From positions 1,612,001 to 1,676,000 of the forward strand of contig JAQFVV010006256.1 of assembly GCA_028023455.1 (NCBI GenBank): a stretch of 64,000 nucleotides of DNA, written 5' to 3'. The DNA comes from Epiperipatus broadwayi. Lineage: Eukaryota > Onychophora > Udeonychophora > Euonychophora > Peripatidae. Positions 31,542 to 44,923 of this stretch are shown here, in pieces. Made by a program: the position numbers and the translations under genes. A model generated the notes under the pieces. That model saw nothing but the letters and a program-made list of their open reading frames with translations, did not search any database and was not told the DNA's origin. How positions within the stretch are numbered: the stretch's first letter is position 1; every line of letters starts with the position of its first letter.

Positions 31542-32524
31542 CTGTAAGGGTAGCTTACAATCTGGTTCAAACCCACCCTTATATGTCCACAGTATTAAAC
31601 TAAATCCATAAAAAACATAAATTGAAATAATAGTTAGGTACATGATATCACTTTTTTATATGCAAACATGAGGTCAAGTCAATATTAAACAACCAAGTGT
31701 TGGAAAATGGAAATAGAATTTTACTACATAATTTTATTATATAACATCAACAGCAAAACATTAATTTGCACAACAATAGGCACACATGGCAATGGAAAAG
31801 GAAATTGAAAATGTGAGTTTGCTAGACAATGGAAATGAGGTCCAATATAAAAAAAAACCCAGTTCATTTCCTTTCTTTTTCATATTTCATCAAGTAATAT
31901 AACAATAACAAGTAGCAAATAGCTTAATATCGAACATTAAAGCAAAGAATAAAATGGATGATGTGTTTGAAGATATTATTTATTCTGTATAAGATTTTAA
32001 AGAGTTGAAAATTAAAGCAAATCATCATAAAGATTAAAAAGGCAAAAATCAATGAACTTTAGCAACGTAGTAAGAGAATTAAAATAAATTTTATAGCGAT
32101 AATTGAAGACAGAAGAATGTGCAATCGAACAAAAAAAACATTATATAACCAGAACATACTGATAAATGATGAAGTAAAACTTTCCTTTGCATAAATTTAC
32201 TCAATACCATTTATAAGCTGAAGAAATTTTTTTTTTTTTTACCAAACAATGCATACTGTCTAGATAAACATGCAATAGGACAGGAGTGCTGTCTTACATA
32301 AAGCATGATTCTGTAAGTTGCTCATATAAATGATGCCTAGAAAAATGCCTAACACTAATCAGAAGGGTCTGAATGGAGCCTGGAAGAGAGTGACATTCAA
32401 AATGGAAACAACCTTGTCCAAACATTACCAGAGAATCTGGAGAACGATGGAGAAGTTATCAGAATGGGCTGTATCCATGAAAGACACTAATGTTTAAATT
32501 ATAGACTCTAATCAGGAATATTTG

Positions 32525-32620
32525 AACAAAATCAAAATTGTTATATATATATATATATATGTATATATATGTAACAAAATCAAAATTGTTATATATATAT
32601 ATATATATGTATATATATGT
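32525..32620. repeat. Tandem duplication of an AT-rich 50-base unit
   Basis: ACAAAATCAAAATTGTTATA followed by TA tracts occurs twice in direct orientation. Frames through it are artefacts. Confidence 0.9.
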
Positions 32621-33402
32621 ATTTACTTTATATATTTGTAAAATTCTACTTTTATTATTCTCACACTTGCAAGTTCCAGCATGTTTGCAATTGGGAGTGT
32701 TAGAAAATTTTTTTTTAGTTTTGTAAATAAAATTTAGGTTGATTCCCTCCATAGTGATCTAACATTCAGTCATCATCATCATGACATAATATGGATGAGG
32801 TAAGAATTTTTGATGCACTTCCATATTAATTTGCACTCACTAGTGCAGGACAGAGTTTATGTTATATGTTTACTTGATTGTGTTTTAGCTAATAATTGTT
32901 ACATTTAGTTATTCAGTATGAATAATTAACATTTTTGTATGCAAGTCTTTTTCTATCCACTTTAGAGAACTTGTGCATAGGTAAAAGAATGGGGTCCCCA
33001 AAGAAGATGGAACCTCTCCAACAAAAATTGGATGATGGAGCTATTGGACATATTGTGATATAATTTTGTAAATAATTATTTAGCTTCACGATCATCATCA
33101 TGATAATGAAATAATAATTTTCCCTTTTATTTTATTTTTTGTTCTAGTTAATCTTATTAACTTTATATATAGGGAGTGTCCAATGATGCATATTTACCAT
33201 GGGTATGGGATGGAATAACAAATAATTTTAGTCATTGATATGGTAGAGATGCATATGGAACACATATAAGCACATATTTTGCTATGTGAATAGAATTTCA
33301 ATTTTTATCTGTTATTAATAAAATTTGTTAATGTGTTTTGAATCAAATTGGTCTCTAGTTTATCAAACTCATTCATACACTCATTCATCAATTTACTTAA
33401 CT

Positions 33403-33403
<1 letters not shown>

Positions 33404-33433
<30 letters not shown>
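33404..33433. repeat. (TA)n microsatellite
   Basis: Simple TA run. Confidence 0.95.
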
Positions 33434-33440
<7 letters not shown>

Positions 33441-33786
33441 CATGTTATAATCTATAACACAATAGGGTTTAATGTATGTTAAGCCAATAAAAAATTTAGT
33501 TGCTACATAAAGTAAATTCACTCCTGAAGAGAGCTGAAGGCAACATTATCTCTGGGTTTGAATACTGAGGTGTAATGGAATCCAAAAGAGGGGTGAGGTA
33601 TGGATGAACTAGCCTAAATCATATCTAGATTTAATGAGTAAACTAAGAGATAGCCCATTGGAGGCTGATATGATCATTGGTTAGATACTTCATCACATTA
33701 CTTCTAGCATTCTACCCAAAGTCCATAGGTTTGACTGTAGTTAGATGTACTCCCTCTTTTCTGGTGGAAAACCCAGACCATTACAG

Positions 33787-34815
33787 TACATAAAATGCAT
33801 TTGATTCTGTAAGTATTTATTTAATGATTAAAGCAATTGATCCTCAAGATATGGATTCAGAATATTATCATATTGGGAGAATATTTATAAAAATGTGACA
33901 GCAACAATTAGGTTACATAATAATACTAGGAATATTAAAATTGAGAAGGGTGTACAATATAGTGATTCCATACACCCCAAACTTTTTACAATAGTTTAGC
34001 AAGAAGTATTTTGTAGATTGAAATGGGGAACTAAGAGGTAAAAGTAAATGGAGATTACTTAAATCATCTAGATTTTGCAGATAGTTGTTTTCACAAATAA
34101 TACTTTAGAACTTTAGAAAATGTTGCAAAAGTTTTCAGATGAAAGTAAGAAAGTAGGGCTAATAATAAATGTTAATAGACTGAAGTAATGTTCAATGCAA
34201 TTTCTCAAAAGAAAATAATAAAGATTGATAATGATAGAAGAAGTTGACTTCTACAATTATCTTGGGCAGATTATTACTCTAGATGGATACATAAGGGAAA
34301 AAATTAATAGTAGAATTAAACCTGGTGGAAGTGCTTTTGAAATAAATAATATTAAAATGAAATATGCCTATGTGTTTGGAAAGATGTTTAAAAAATGTGT
34401 TTTAACACTTCTTGCTTATGGACCAAAAGTTGTATGCTTAACTGAAGAGCAATACAGAGACTTCAAACCATTCAATGGAGTATGGAGAGATGCATGTTGG
34501 GAGTAACAAATTAAGATTGAAAAATGAAATATATGGTGAGAGAACAAAAGTGTTATTGACATCATTGAAAGAATTAAGATACAAGTGGAATTGAGCTGGA
34601 CATATTGTTAAAAAAATAATAGATGGACTGTGGAAATCTTAAATTGGATTACAAGAGATTGGAAAAGACATAGAAAGAGACCACATGTGAGATGAATAAA
34701 TGAAATGAAGTGTGCTGGGGTGATGTGAAGAAGAGAGGCAAGCGATTGGAGAAGATATATTAAATTTGGAGAGACCATCTTGCAGTGGATTATTAGTGGT
34801 TGAAAACAATGGTGT
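33787..34815 (+). pseudogene. RTE-type LINE, 3' part
   Basis: Continues the RT after the insertion: AFDSV (33796), then the DYLSHLDFADD-equivalent region near 34055-34080 with frameshifts. YNYLGQIITLDGYIREKIN (about 34250) matches YKYLGQIINTNENIIEEIN of the copy at 47.7-48.5 kb. The C-terminal region ends near AGHIV, WIxRDWKRHRKRPHVR and TILQWIISG. The 3' end near 34815 carries TGTTGATGAATATTG, resembling the ATG-rich tail of the other copy. Confidence 0.82.
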
Positions 34816-34849
34816 TGATGAATATTGTTGCTTCTTTTGAAGGTAAATA

Positions 34850-36040
34850 TTACAAAATTTGTCCATGGGTCTTTTTATAGTTATACAAATTAGTAAATTT
34901 GCTTTGTTCACATTTGAGAAGATTCTCAATAATTGCAATTATAAAGGCATTAAAATTTACAAATGATAATTATTATGTTTTTGTGTGTGGACATATAGGC
35001 AATATAAATTATTTTGTGGACCAGTTAAACAGTTTGAAATTATTGAAAAAGAACTGAATATAGCTATTAGATAGATTGAATCATATGTTACAAGAAGTGA
35101 CTGTTTATTAAGTTATAAATTAATCAAATCACTGCAAGATACATTGTAAATCAAAACTATCAGTTATGCATTAGATGGTAAGTATATTTTTATTTTGCAA
35201 TAAGAAATTATGTCATTATGACAATGATAATCCACAAAATATTAAAACATTTACAAAAGAGTTGATTGATTTTAATTATAATATTAAACAAATTTATTAT
35301 ACTTTATGTCAATTTAAAAAGAAATATATTACTTTAGATGAGCAGAAAATTAAAAATAAAAAACAAGTATCTATTCTATAGGTTTCAAATGCTGAAGTTG
35401 ATTTCTTTTAAAAAAATATAGAGATTGATATAATGTTTCATTTTGTGTTTTACTTAATGTTAATATAGTCATAAATAATTCAAAAAGTATTATGCAAAAA
35501 AGTAATATTGAGTATCAAATTTTATGTAAGTGCAAAACTTTATACTTAGGTGAATCAAGTTGTAGTTTTGAGAAAAGATTAAAGAGTATCACTTATTATA
35601 TAAAAACATAAAAAATAAGACTAATAATGATTTAATAATGGCATCTGTTGTCTTTGATCATGAAAAAAATGAGTTTACTTCCAATTTCAAGATGGAAAAT
35701 ATTAATATTCTTCATGAGGGTAGAAACCATTATTTAAAAAAACATTAAGGAAACAATTTTGATAAATAGAAATAAGATATCTTTAATTAATAGACAATGT
35801 GATAACAGTAAAATTTATGAATTTTGGGACATGATATAAGGATATTTTATTCCTGTAAATTTAAATTTAAATAGTTGTCAATTAAAGAAGGTTAAGAAAT
35901 TAACTGGAAGTACTTCTGTGGTTTATTATAGTTATTTATAAAATATATTATTACTATTATAATTCATCATTTTTATTACAATTTTATTATAATAATTATT
36001 TTATAATGAACATTTTATTTTATTTACATATATTCTTGTA
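34850..36040 (+). mobile_element. PLE-C, degraded plus-strand copy
   Basis: Immediately downstream of the RTE 3' end. In order: PMGLFIVIQI (RT), NDNYYVFVCGHIGNINYFVD (decayed YVDD region, about 34960-35020), FTKELIDFNYNIKQIYYTLC (35245 on), then a GIY-YIG domain IEYQILCKCKTLYLGESSCS (35500-35570) and ENINILHEGR, INRNKISLINRQC. Compared with PLE-A the second half of the signature is YLG. Frameshifts and stops throughout. Confidence 0.75.
35500..35850 (+). pseudogene. GIY-YIG endonuclease remnant of PLE-C
   Basis: YQILCKCKTLYLGESSCSFE gives the GIY-YIG pair with CxC in place of CxxC, followed by EKRLK. The second half (HEKNEFTSNFKMENINILHE) lies in another frame. It is the endonuclease domain of the PLE copy at 34850-36040. 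Confidence 0.65.
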
Positions 36041-36044
36041 TTTT

Positions 36045-38880
36045 AAAGTATTTCCAAAACTTATCTACTTTTACAAGACTTTCATAAAACTATAAGTTGT
36101 TTTTTTTTTTGTTGAAAAAAAAAAACATTAACTTATTTTCAATGTATTATTTTTTATACAGATAAATTATTTCATTCAATGCAGTTTGTTTGCTTAATTG
36201 TTTATGGAAAATATTACAAAATAAAGTTGTTCTATTCTTTTAATTTTAAAAGTTAATGTTTAATAAATATTACTGTCTTTGGTGTCAATTATATTATTAG
36301 GCAGTTATGACAAAATCAGTAGACATTAAATGGTACTGCATTCGGTTTCTTACAGTCACTTTTTATTCTTATGTCTGTTTAATCATCAATTTTGTATTTC
36401 TTTTTTTATTTAAATATTTCATTAGTATTGTACTATGTTAATTTGGGAAGTGTATTGACTAGCGACCATTTTTTTTTTTTTATGTAAACAATCCCCCACC
36501 TCTTTTTATAATAATAAAAAAACCTCTTTTTATAATAATAAAAATAGTAAAAAAAAAAAAAAACAAATGATAAAAAAGTTACTCCAATTCATTAAAAAGA
36601 TGGATATTTTAAAAATTTGAAAAAAGTGTGGAAAGTAGTAGTGCTATGAATACATTTTTTTATATTTCTGAAATGTTTGATCAATTAAGATGATAATTGT
36701 TTTACTACAATTTTTGCAAAATTAGGGCACAAGAAAATTAAATATTTTTGCAAGCTAGATTGATTCCAATATCATAAACCACTCACAAGAAAAAAAAATT
36801 ATAATTTAATTATCATTATTAGTAAGCAAATAGTATCATTGTTGATGAAGTTTAGGATGACAAAATGCCTTTAGGTGCAAAACAAGAAGACACTCTTAAC
36901 ATTAAACAATGTTATGAATGTTGTTTAATTATCAGAATTGGTTGATCCTTTTTATATAACTAATCTCTCTATTATTTAATCAATTCATTGATAATATGTT
37001 AATCTTAAGAAAATGTTTAGGCAAGGGAAAATTAATCACTGGGTATATGATACCTTATAGACCAGTAATGAAAATTTCATCATATTATAGTCATGTTTTT
37101 GTTTTCTAACAATACAATCAACACTTAATTGGCCAAATCAAATAGCCAAACTCTAGTGAAGAATAGCTAAATAACTAATATCTGTTAACATCATTTTCAT
37201 CATGAACTCAGGCATGTATTGACATTATATTAAAGTGAATATTTATTTAGCTTTCTGTTTATTAGCTTGTTATTTTATATAAAATTTGTTAAGATTAAAT
37301 TTTAATGATTATATCTTTATATATAAAGTAGATAATTAATACAGCGTTTTAAAATTATATGAAATCTAGAACAAACAATTTTCCAAATACAGTTGATATA
37401 AATGTACTAGCTCTTTATCACCACATAGTTATTTCATGTTAGCTTGGAAGTTTGATAAAGATTCTAACTCACTAATATTAACATTTGAAAAATTGACTGT
37501 TCTGATGTTTGCATGTAATTTAAAAAACTATATTGATTATTTATTTTATATTTAATTATAGATTATCAATTTGTATTGCTTTAAAAATGACTAGAAATTA
37601 TATCTGCCTTATGAAGTTTAATGTTTGGATGGATTGATAAAGACTGTGTTTACATCTGTGTTTGATTTGAGTTTTAGCTTGAATGATATCACTTGTCTTC
37701 TCTCTAAGATCTGAAATAGCACACCCAATATATATATATATGTGGGTGGATGTGTAAATGTTAAAATAAAGGATTTTTGTAAGTATTATTCCTGTAAATG
37801 ATATATAGATTAATTAGAAGAAAAACAAACAGTTGAATAAGACAGAAATTAAAAAAACAATATATAACAATTATATAAGATTGGAATATTGCAGTGAAAT
37901 ATTATATATTGAAGGTAAAAAAAATATACAAATGCAAGATTAAGTTTTTGTAAAGATAATAATGTGTAATAATGAACACATGATTATAAAATGATAGGAG
38001 AAAATTTACTCATGAATAGTTGCAGATAGTGAGAGTAGATTTCATCAACATTATGCTTTGGTCAAATAGATTTAGAATTAGTATTAATGTTCCTTGAGTA
38101 TTACCAAAGATAATATAAAATTAGATCATAGTGTGATATTGACAAAATTGAAATTTTATAAAAGGTAAAAGGAGCTAAGTCTAGAAGAATAGGAAATTGA
38201 TAAATTGACAGGGAGTATAAATTTTTTTTTCATTTTCATATTTGTTATACAAAAAAGTAAAATTAAATTATAGTCATCTGGCCACTAAAGTAAATTTAAA
38301 TAAAATGCAAGAATTATTTTTTAAAATACTGTATGCCAAAAGAAAAAAATTTTTTATGGAAAAACCAAGATAATGAAATAATGAATAAAAATGAAAGAAA
38401 AAATATGATTTCTCTAAAAAATAGAATTATATAGAACAATCTTGATAATGAATTAAAATATGAAACAAATGTGAAGCCAGAAGAATAAAAAAAAATTATA
38501 AAGAAAATGTAAATTTGATTTTAAGTATAATAGAACAAAAAGTTTATCTGGAAAAAGCAGAGCCACAGGAATAAAGCAATAATAAAAGATAAACATGATC
38601 AATTATTTAAAAAAAAAAAAAAAAGTAAATGCATTAAAAAAGATGAAAAATATAAGTGATTGATATGTGTCTTCATATATGTAAATTAAAAATGAAAGTC
38701 AAGTAGATAGTTAAATAGGTGGAACCATAATGAAAATAAAAATTCTAAAAATAAGGGGGAAAAGGCAAACTGGAGGAAAATGATGTGATGGCAAATTGAA
38801 CCATTAAGGCCTATATTCGGAGTTTAATTTATGTTTCAAAACAATGTATAATAAATTTTCTTTAATTTAATTATGATTTC
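36045..38880. other. No gene; one dispersed repeat
   Basis: Homopolymer-rich (T runs near 36095 and 36470). 37180-37305 shares CTGTTA, ATTAAAGTGAATATTTATTT and TTATTAGCTTGTTATTTTAT with 42620-42765. No coding evidence. Confidence 0.55.
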
Positions 38881-38899
38881 CATTAAAGAAGAAATATAA

Positions 38900-39500
38900 T
38901 ACAGAAAAATATAAGGATTCCAGATCAATTAGCTTAATTTCACTTCTTAATAAATTATTTTAGAAAATTATTTCTATTAGATTAGATATGATTTTATTTG
39001 AAGTGCAGTTTAGGAAAACAAAGGAATGCTATGAAGTAATGACAATAAGTATGAAAGATTGGGATTTACTTTAGTGACAGCATTTGTCAGAGAAAATTAT
39101 ATTACTTTGTTGGTTATTTTGTAAAATATATATATAGATGAAGATAAGAGTTTTAAAGAAAATCATTTAAAGTTATAAATATCCTTAGTTTTTTGGTGCA
39201 AAGTGACAGACTCTGAAACTCAAGACCTATGGGTCTCAGCCCAGTTCTGCCATTTCTAATATTTGAAATTTGTATGAACTCCCAGGAATAAACCATTAAT
39301 TTTTTTATTTTTAACTTATGAATATTAAAAGATATTCATGAATTTAAAGAAATGGTATAAGGTTTAGATAAAGATGATTTTTATCTCTTGTTTTATTGAA
39401 TACAAATTTAGTTAAGTTGCTAAATACTTTTATAAGAATAAAGCTAACAATGGGATTAAAGAGTTCATTATTTTAGATTTACTGATTATATATCAATACT
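38900..39500 (+). pseudogene. Degraded non-LTR reverse transcriptase
   Basis: SISLISLLNKLF and KIISIRLD (38925-38990) match the RPISLL...K..EKII..RL block of LINE RTs. TYGSQPSSAISNI and NLYELPGIN (about 39220-39290) match the PQGS.LSP.LFNI...LPG block in position. Every motif is broken by stops. The family differs from the RTE copies in this window. Confidence 0.5.
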
Positions 39501-39504
39501 AGTA

Positions 39505-41080
39505 AATAATGAGAATAAGGCTAGCAAAAAAATCATTTAGAAATTGATAAAATTGTTAGTATGTATCAAAAGATAAGAGTGAATCATTCGTTATAGAATA
39601 GAATTTAAAATATTTGGTTAGTTTGATAACTGACTTTAGAACTAGTAATAATATAATTAGAGAGAATTGTAAGTCAAGGATAGAGCGTTAGTTTGTCACT
39701 AAAATTAGATTGATTAAAGAAAAAAAGCTGGATTAATGTTTTGTTGGAATATAATTTTATATGAAGTTATAGTCACAGGTAATTTAGAAAAGGAAAAGAG
39801 AACAATAAAGATTTAAATTAGGGAATCGAAAATTAAGTGGCTAACAGGTTTATCTGGGCATAATTGCTGAGATATTCTTGACTTCGTTTATGGAGAAGGC
39901 ACAGTACATCACATCACATATTACAAGCTCCCAGTTTTATTCACCAAAGTTATAGTCTAATTTCGAATTCATAAAAGAAAAGTTTACTAAGATGTAAATG
40001 AATACCTGTTTTATTGTTTTTTCATCTTTACAAGAAATTTTAAATCAGTTTTCATTCAAGAATAATTGAAATTACCTATCATTCCGTTTTTTGTACACGG
40101 CTGCCATTAGAAATAGGCAAAAGCTAGATTAAGTAATTCTTAGGAATCATTAGAACAACATAAATCTTTGGAAAATGCTTTTAAATGAAACCAAATTATT
40201 CTAAAAAGAATAGAGACACTAGAAATCCTAATCTTATTGACAGAATAAAAAGAGTAAGTATTTGACATCAAATCTCAATGAAAATATTGAAAATAAAATG
40301 CTAACAAAAATAGTTTTAAGAACTTCATCCTTGCATCAGATATTAATAATGTTAAACAAGTTTCCATGGCTGAAAACCAGTCAGGGAAAACAGCTTAAGG
40401 AACATTATAGATACAAAAATTAATCATAAAACTAAGGAGAATAGAAATTCTAATGTTAAATTGTTCATAGAAATAAAATTACGATATCTGTCAAACCGGA
40501 ATTTGCCGAATACGGCAATCAGTGCAGAGCGAATAAATTATTTTGAATTTTAATTCGATCTCAATTTTAGAATTAAACATTATAGATTAGGACTTAAGCT
40601 ATCTTCTTGCACACAAATCAAATTTCTCCGATAATCACAACAGAAGTTATTAGCCCACTTCCGGAATGATTGGGGGACCACAAAAAATAAAAAAATATTC
40701 AAATGAATACAGAATTACAACGAAATGATTCCTAAGCTACAAAACAATAATTTAAAGGCAAAATTAGTCCAAATGATGTTTTAGACTTAAACAGAGACAT
40801 TGAAGCCAAAAATGATTCATCCTCTTTTAATTCAACAATTATTGAGATTATTCCAAAGTTTAACAACAAACTTTTAGATTATACAACTGAATCCGTGATT
40901 ACTAATCAAGACCCAGAATTCAATCCAAAGAAGCAGAATCCAATTAGTATCAACAAATAAGAATCATAGTAAACCCTGAAGGACTTTATAGTTGGGTGGG
41001 TTGAACAGATATTGTAAACATTTGCAGACATAGGAAGTTGGTAATGATTACAAACAGACTTTCAGCTTGACCTCAGTGTG
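39505..41080. other. No gene seen
   Basis: Possibly the tail of the LINE fragment at 38.9 kb, but no reliable motif. Confidence 0.45.
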
Positions 41081-41084
41081 CAAT

Positions 41085-41865
41085 GTGATATGGACAAATC
41101 GTGTGTACTCATGGTGTGCAAGTAAATCTGGTTTGATTCCAGATTACAATGAACCCGCTGTTGCATTGGTGGGCATGGGTCTGCACTCCTCTTCTTTCCC
41201 TCATGTGTGGTGGAAGTTGTCATGAGGGGATTGGTTCATTTGTGGGAGTGATCAACCATCATTGCCAAGCCCGGGGATATCTGCCAGGTGGGTGAAGGTC
41301 ACTGCCCTCCATTGAATTTTACTCTGAGAGGCTGCTGCACCACCTTGATGGATTGTTTATTGGAATAGTTGATTTGAGCTCATTATTATTTTTGTTTCCT
41401 TAGTTAACATTACAGCATTTGTAAGGTGGTTGGTCTACTTTGGGACACTGACATATTTTGTAGCTTTGATGGAGTTTTTGCTTCAATAATTTTGCAGGCA
41501 TGAGTCTGCACTCTCCTTTTCTTCCTCGGGGGTGGTGGTCATCAGGGGGCTGGTTTATTGGTGCAGGCTGTTGACAATTTATTGCCTCTACCTGGAAAAC
41601 CTGCCAGAAGGGTACCTGGTCAAAGTCTTGGCACCATTCTTGCTCTGGTCGGCTGCTGTGCCCTTGATAGGTTGGTTTTGGGCAGTGCAGATCTGTGCTC
41701 ATTACTTGTTAGTTTTTCCCTGGTTGGCTTTCCAATTTTGGGCAGGTAGACCGAATGTGGTCCCTGCACATTTGGCTGTTAATTGGGAGAAAGAGGTACC
41801 TATAATGGTCTTGTCATGGCTCTGCTGTGGATCAAAAGTTTATTATCCATGTACAGATACACATT
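41085..41865. repeat. GC-richer block with two imperfect direct units
   Basis: Base composition changes sharply to near-balanced within otherwise AT-rich DNA. GGCATGGGTCTGCACTCCTC (41172) and GGCATGAGTCTGCACTCTCC (41497) start two units about 325 bases apart. Both continue with GTGGTGG, TCAT.AGGGG.TGGTT and GGCTGCTG. Upstream, ATCTGG-TTTGATT-CCAGAT near 41127 resembles a tRNA T arm. The frames across it (41400-41702 minus, 41532-41867 plus) overlap on opposite strands and have no recognisable domain, so I do not call a gene. Origin unknown; a SINE or satellite dimer is possible. Confidence 0.6.
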
Positions 41866-41869
41866 AATC

Positions 41870-44800
41870 AAAATTATAGTAACCCTTTTATGAATATAAA
41901 TGTTATCGAGCATATGCATTTTATATAAACCTGATCAATAATTGTTTTACCATGTAACATTGAACACTTTGAATCCTCAATGGGTAAGTGTACTCGGAAA
42001 TTTTTGTAATCTTTTAACTAATAAAGGTTACTTTTGAGAAAAAAGAATTTCTGAATACAAAATATTTATTGACGAAATTATAAAAGAGGAATTGAATTGG
42101 ACATATACTTCAAGAATGGTATTATGAAAGATATATAGAAGATAAAAGCAGGAATGGTAGAGGGTTTGATTGTGATTTACAAGTAGCAAGTAAATATTTT
42201 AAGGGTAGAGCAAGAACAGAAAAAAATAAGGCAATTTAATTAGAACTGCAGTTCTTATCTTTTGGCAAAAATTATTTTATGATGTAATCTAAACAAATAT
42301 TTGACTTTGCGAATCGTAGATAGATTTTTTTTTTTTAAATTTCTGTACACGCAAACATATATAAGTGATTTATTAAACAAAAGTGAGACTAAAATGTAGC
42401 ATAAAATTTTACTTTATTATCATACTTTGGGGCAGGGGAGAACTATTGTTGAGAATATACAAATTGCAAAAGGTATTTTATCTATGAAAAGTTATATAAA
42501 GGACTACAAATATCTAACATTTTATTTCATTTATTTTAAAAGAATTCAAATTTTGCAAAATAAAAAAGTGCATTTTCTTTTTCTAACAGATACTATGGAG
42601 ACAAATATTAAAAGCTCCCATTTGGATTCTGTTATCACCATCACCGCTATAAGAGACACAGTATGTATTACAGTGACATTAAAGTGAATATTTATTTAGC
42701 TTGTCATTCATTAGCATGTTATTTTATGAAATTTAATTCCTGTTTACTAAGATTACGTTTTTTAATGGAATACTGTATATATATATTAAATCTTTACTTT
42801 TGAAAAATATTAAATATAATTTAATTAAAGTTTTATTATACTGCTAAAACACTGCAAGTATTTGATTTATTTGGTTTTTGTTAAAATTAGAATAAAAAAG
42901 AAAGGAGATGCAAAAAGGAAAGTATTTAAAATATATATTTCACAATTTTTCAATATTGTCGATTGATTATTTTATGTAAATCAATGAATCAATAATTTGA
43001 TTATCTTTTCTAATTAGTTGATTTTTGGATTGTATATACACATAATAAATAATATAACTCAAAAAGAAATAAAAAATCAGATTTTTTTTTATTTTTAAAG
43101 TCATTGTGACTAGATTAACATTATAACAATGATGATGATATTTTTCTAAATGAAAGGCGTTGTTGTGTAGTTTGGGTGTATTTACCAGCCATATCTGAAA
43201 CCTGAAATTCAAATATAATTAGAATTTATAAAAAATTTGCAGGTAACTGAGAATTTTTCAAGTAAGTTTAAGATCTTTTCAAAATGGCCATTAAATATTG
43301 GTTGGTAAATGGATATCAGCTGAAGAATAAAATTCTTGTTATAATCTGAGTTAATCAGAAGAATCTGTATGCTTTGGTCATAAAACAAGCATAATTGTGA
43401 GTTTTGATTGTGATGAAAATATATATCTCTATGGCTGATAAATCTATGATTTATCTTTAGAAGACATTAATAATTGGAATAAATTGGTATTAAACAGGCA
43501 AAAAGCTTAGTGGATTACTTAGGTATGGCATTATTAATTTTTTTTATGGGGAATGAATAGAATTTATCTGTTGGATACCAGCATTTAGTTTTTTTTTAAT
43601 TGAAAAAGAAACTCATTATTTTCTGAGCTATAGTTAATGGTCATATATGGACAGATTTCCAGTATCATTTTGATGTACAATTTAAAGCTAATTTACTACA
43701 TTGAGTTATGAAAAAACTTGAATTTTAATTGTTAATTATAATACCACATGTTCTAAAAAAATGTTAAATGTAAATTACCATTGTCACCAAACAATATAAC
43801 TTTTATAGGTTTTTTTTTGTTAATGTGAGTATATAATTTATTAAAAATTTTATTTTGAAATTTGCAAAACATTTTCAAGAAGGAAATTTAAATTCACTAA
43901 AAGCTAGCATTAGCTGTTAAAGTTTGAAGTTGTTCTGAAAAGTTATAGAATCGTTTGTGATTGGACAAAATATTCTATTAGACTTGTCTCTCTATTTGTA
44001 ATAGATTGATATGATAGAAGTCTTAAAATTGGATGATATATGGAACCATCTTTATTAAAATTATTTTTTTAAGGTTTTTTTTTTCTCTCTTCCTATTTAT
44101 AATTATGTGATTTAGATTAAACCAGTTTTTTTAAAATAGTAAGTTATTAAATTTTATGACTAATAGTTAAATTGTATGGTTGTTTAATATATTTTTCATG
44201 CTTCTAAATAAAATGATATAGTGTTTCTATATATGATAAGATACATTAATCAGGTATTTTATAAGCATTTATAACTTTTAATGGGTTTTGCAATATTGAA
44301 GATTTTGCTAAATGGTGTGAAAATAGTTCTTATATTATACTTTGGCAGAAATGTATTCATCTTATCAATAATTTTGAGAGGATGTGATAAAACTGCTGTA
44401 TATTTATAAGTTTGGTATATTTTCCAAAAATATGTTTAGAATAAAATTAATCGAGGAATAATCAATAAAGATTTATTAACAAATGTTTATTTAAAATATA
44501 TTAGCTTATAGAAAATTATAATTTTATAGTTTAATGAAAGGTTTTAATTTTAAAGAAAACTTTTGATGATAATAGTTATACTTTATTCACTTTTAATAAA
44601 TATTTACTGAGCTTATTTAATAAATTTAATTCTAAATATTTTTCAGAAAATCAGTCTAAATTCAATTATAAATATATAGCCAGTTTTGCAAAATGCCTAT
44701 AATGTTACAGATACGATTGAAAGATTTCTACCAAAATGTAATATTGGATCCATTTTCAAATCTTTTAACAAAATCTTTAGCATTATTGATAACCCAAACA

Positions 44801-44915
44801 ACCATAAGATCCTTTAAAACCTCTTAGAGTTTATAAAATATACTATGAATTATTTAGGATATATAACAGTTCAACATTTCATATTAATATACTTAAAGAA
44901 ATACGAAAGTCATGT
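41870..44915. other. No gene seen
   Basis: AT-rich. Contains the second copy of the dispersed repeat (42620-42765). Frames at 42427-42687 (+) and 42967-43212 (-) show no motif. Confidence 0.5.
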
Positions 44916-44923
44916 TTTTAAAG

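Larger units (their letters stand above)
31542..33786. mobile_element. TA-flanked insertion with short terminal inverted repeats
   Basis: Interrupts the RTE frame exactly between the RT segments FVDYEKAF-equivalent, with TA on both sides (31540-31541 and 33787-33788). Left end CTGTAAGGGT and right end ACCATTACAG are inverted repeats of 10 bases with one mismatch. A TA target duplication is typical of Tc1/mariner-like and related transposons. The 2.2 kb interior has no recognisable transposase, so it is non-autonomous or decayed. Internal AT microsatellites and a duplication are present. Confidence 0.65.

Noticed and set aside
32459-32752. 97-codon frame rich in Ile-Tyr repeats
   Set aside because: Translation of TA microsatellites and a tandem duplication.
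33525-33555. CTGAAGAGAGCTGAAGG as a hammerhead core
   Set aside because: Lacks GAAA after stem II and has no stem I partner.
41532-41867. 111-codon hydrophobic frame, with overlapping frames on both strands
   Set aside because: It spans the end of an imperfect tandem duplication, has no known domain, and opposite-strand frames of similar length overlap it. Composition alone explains the hydrophobicity.
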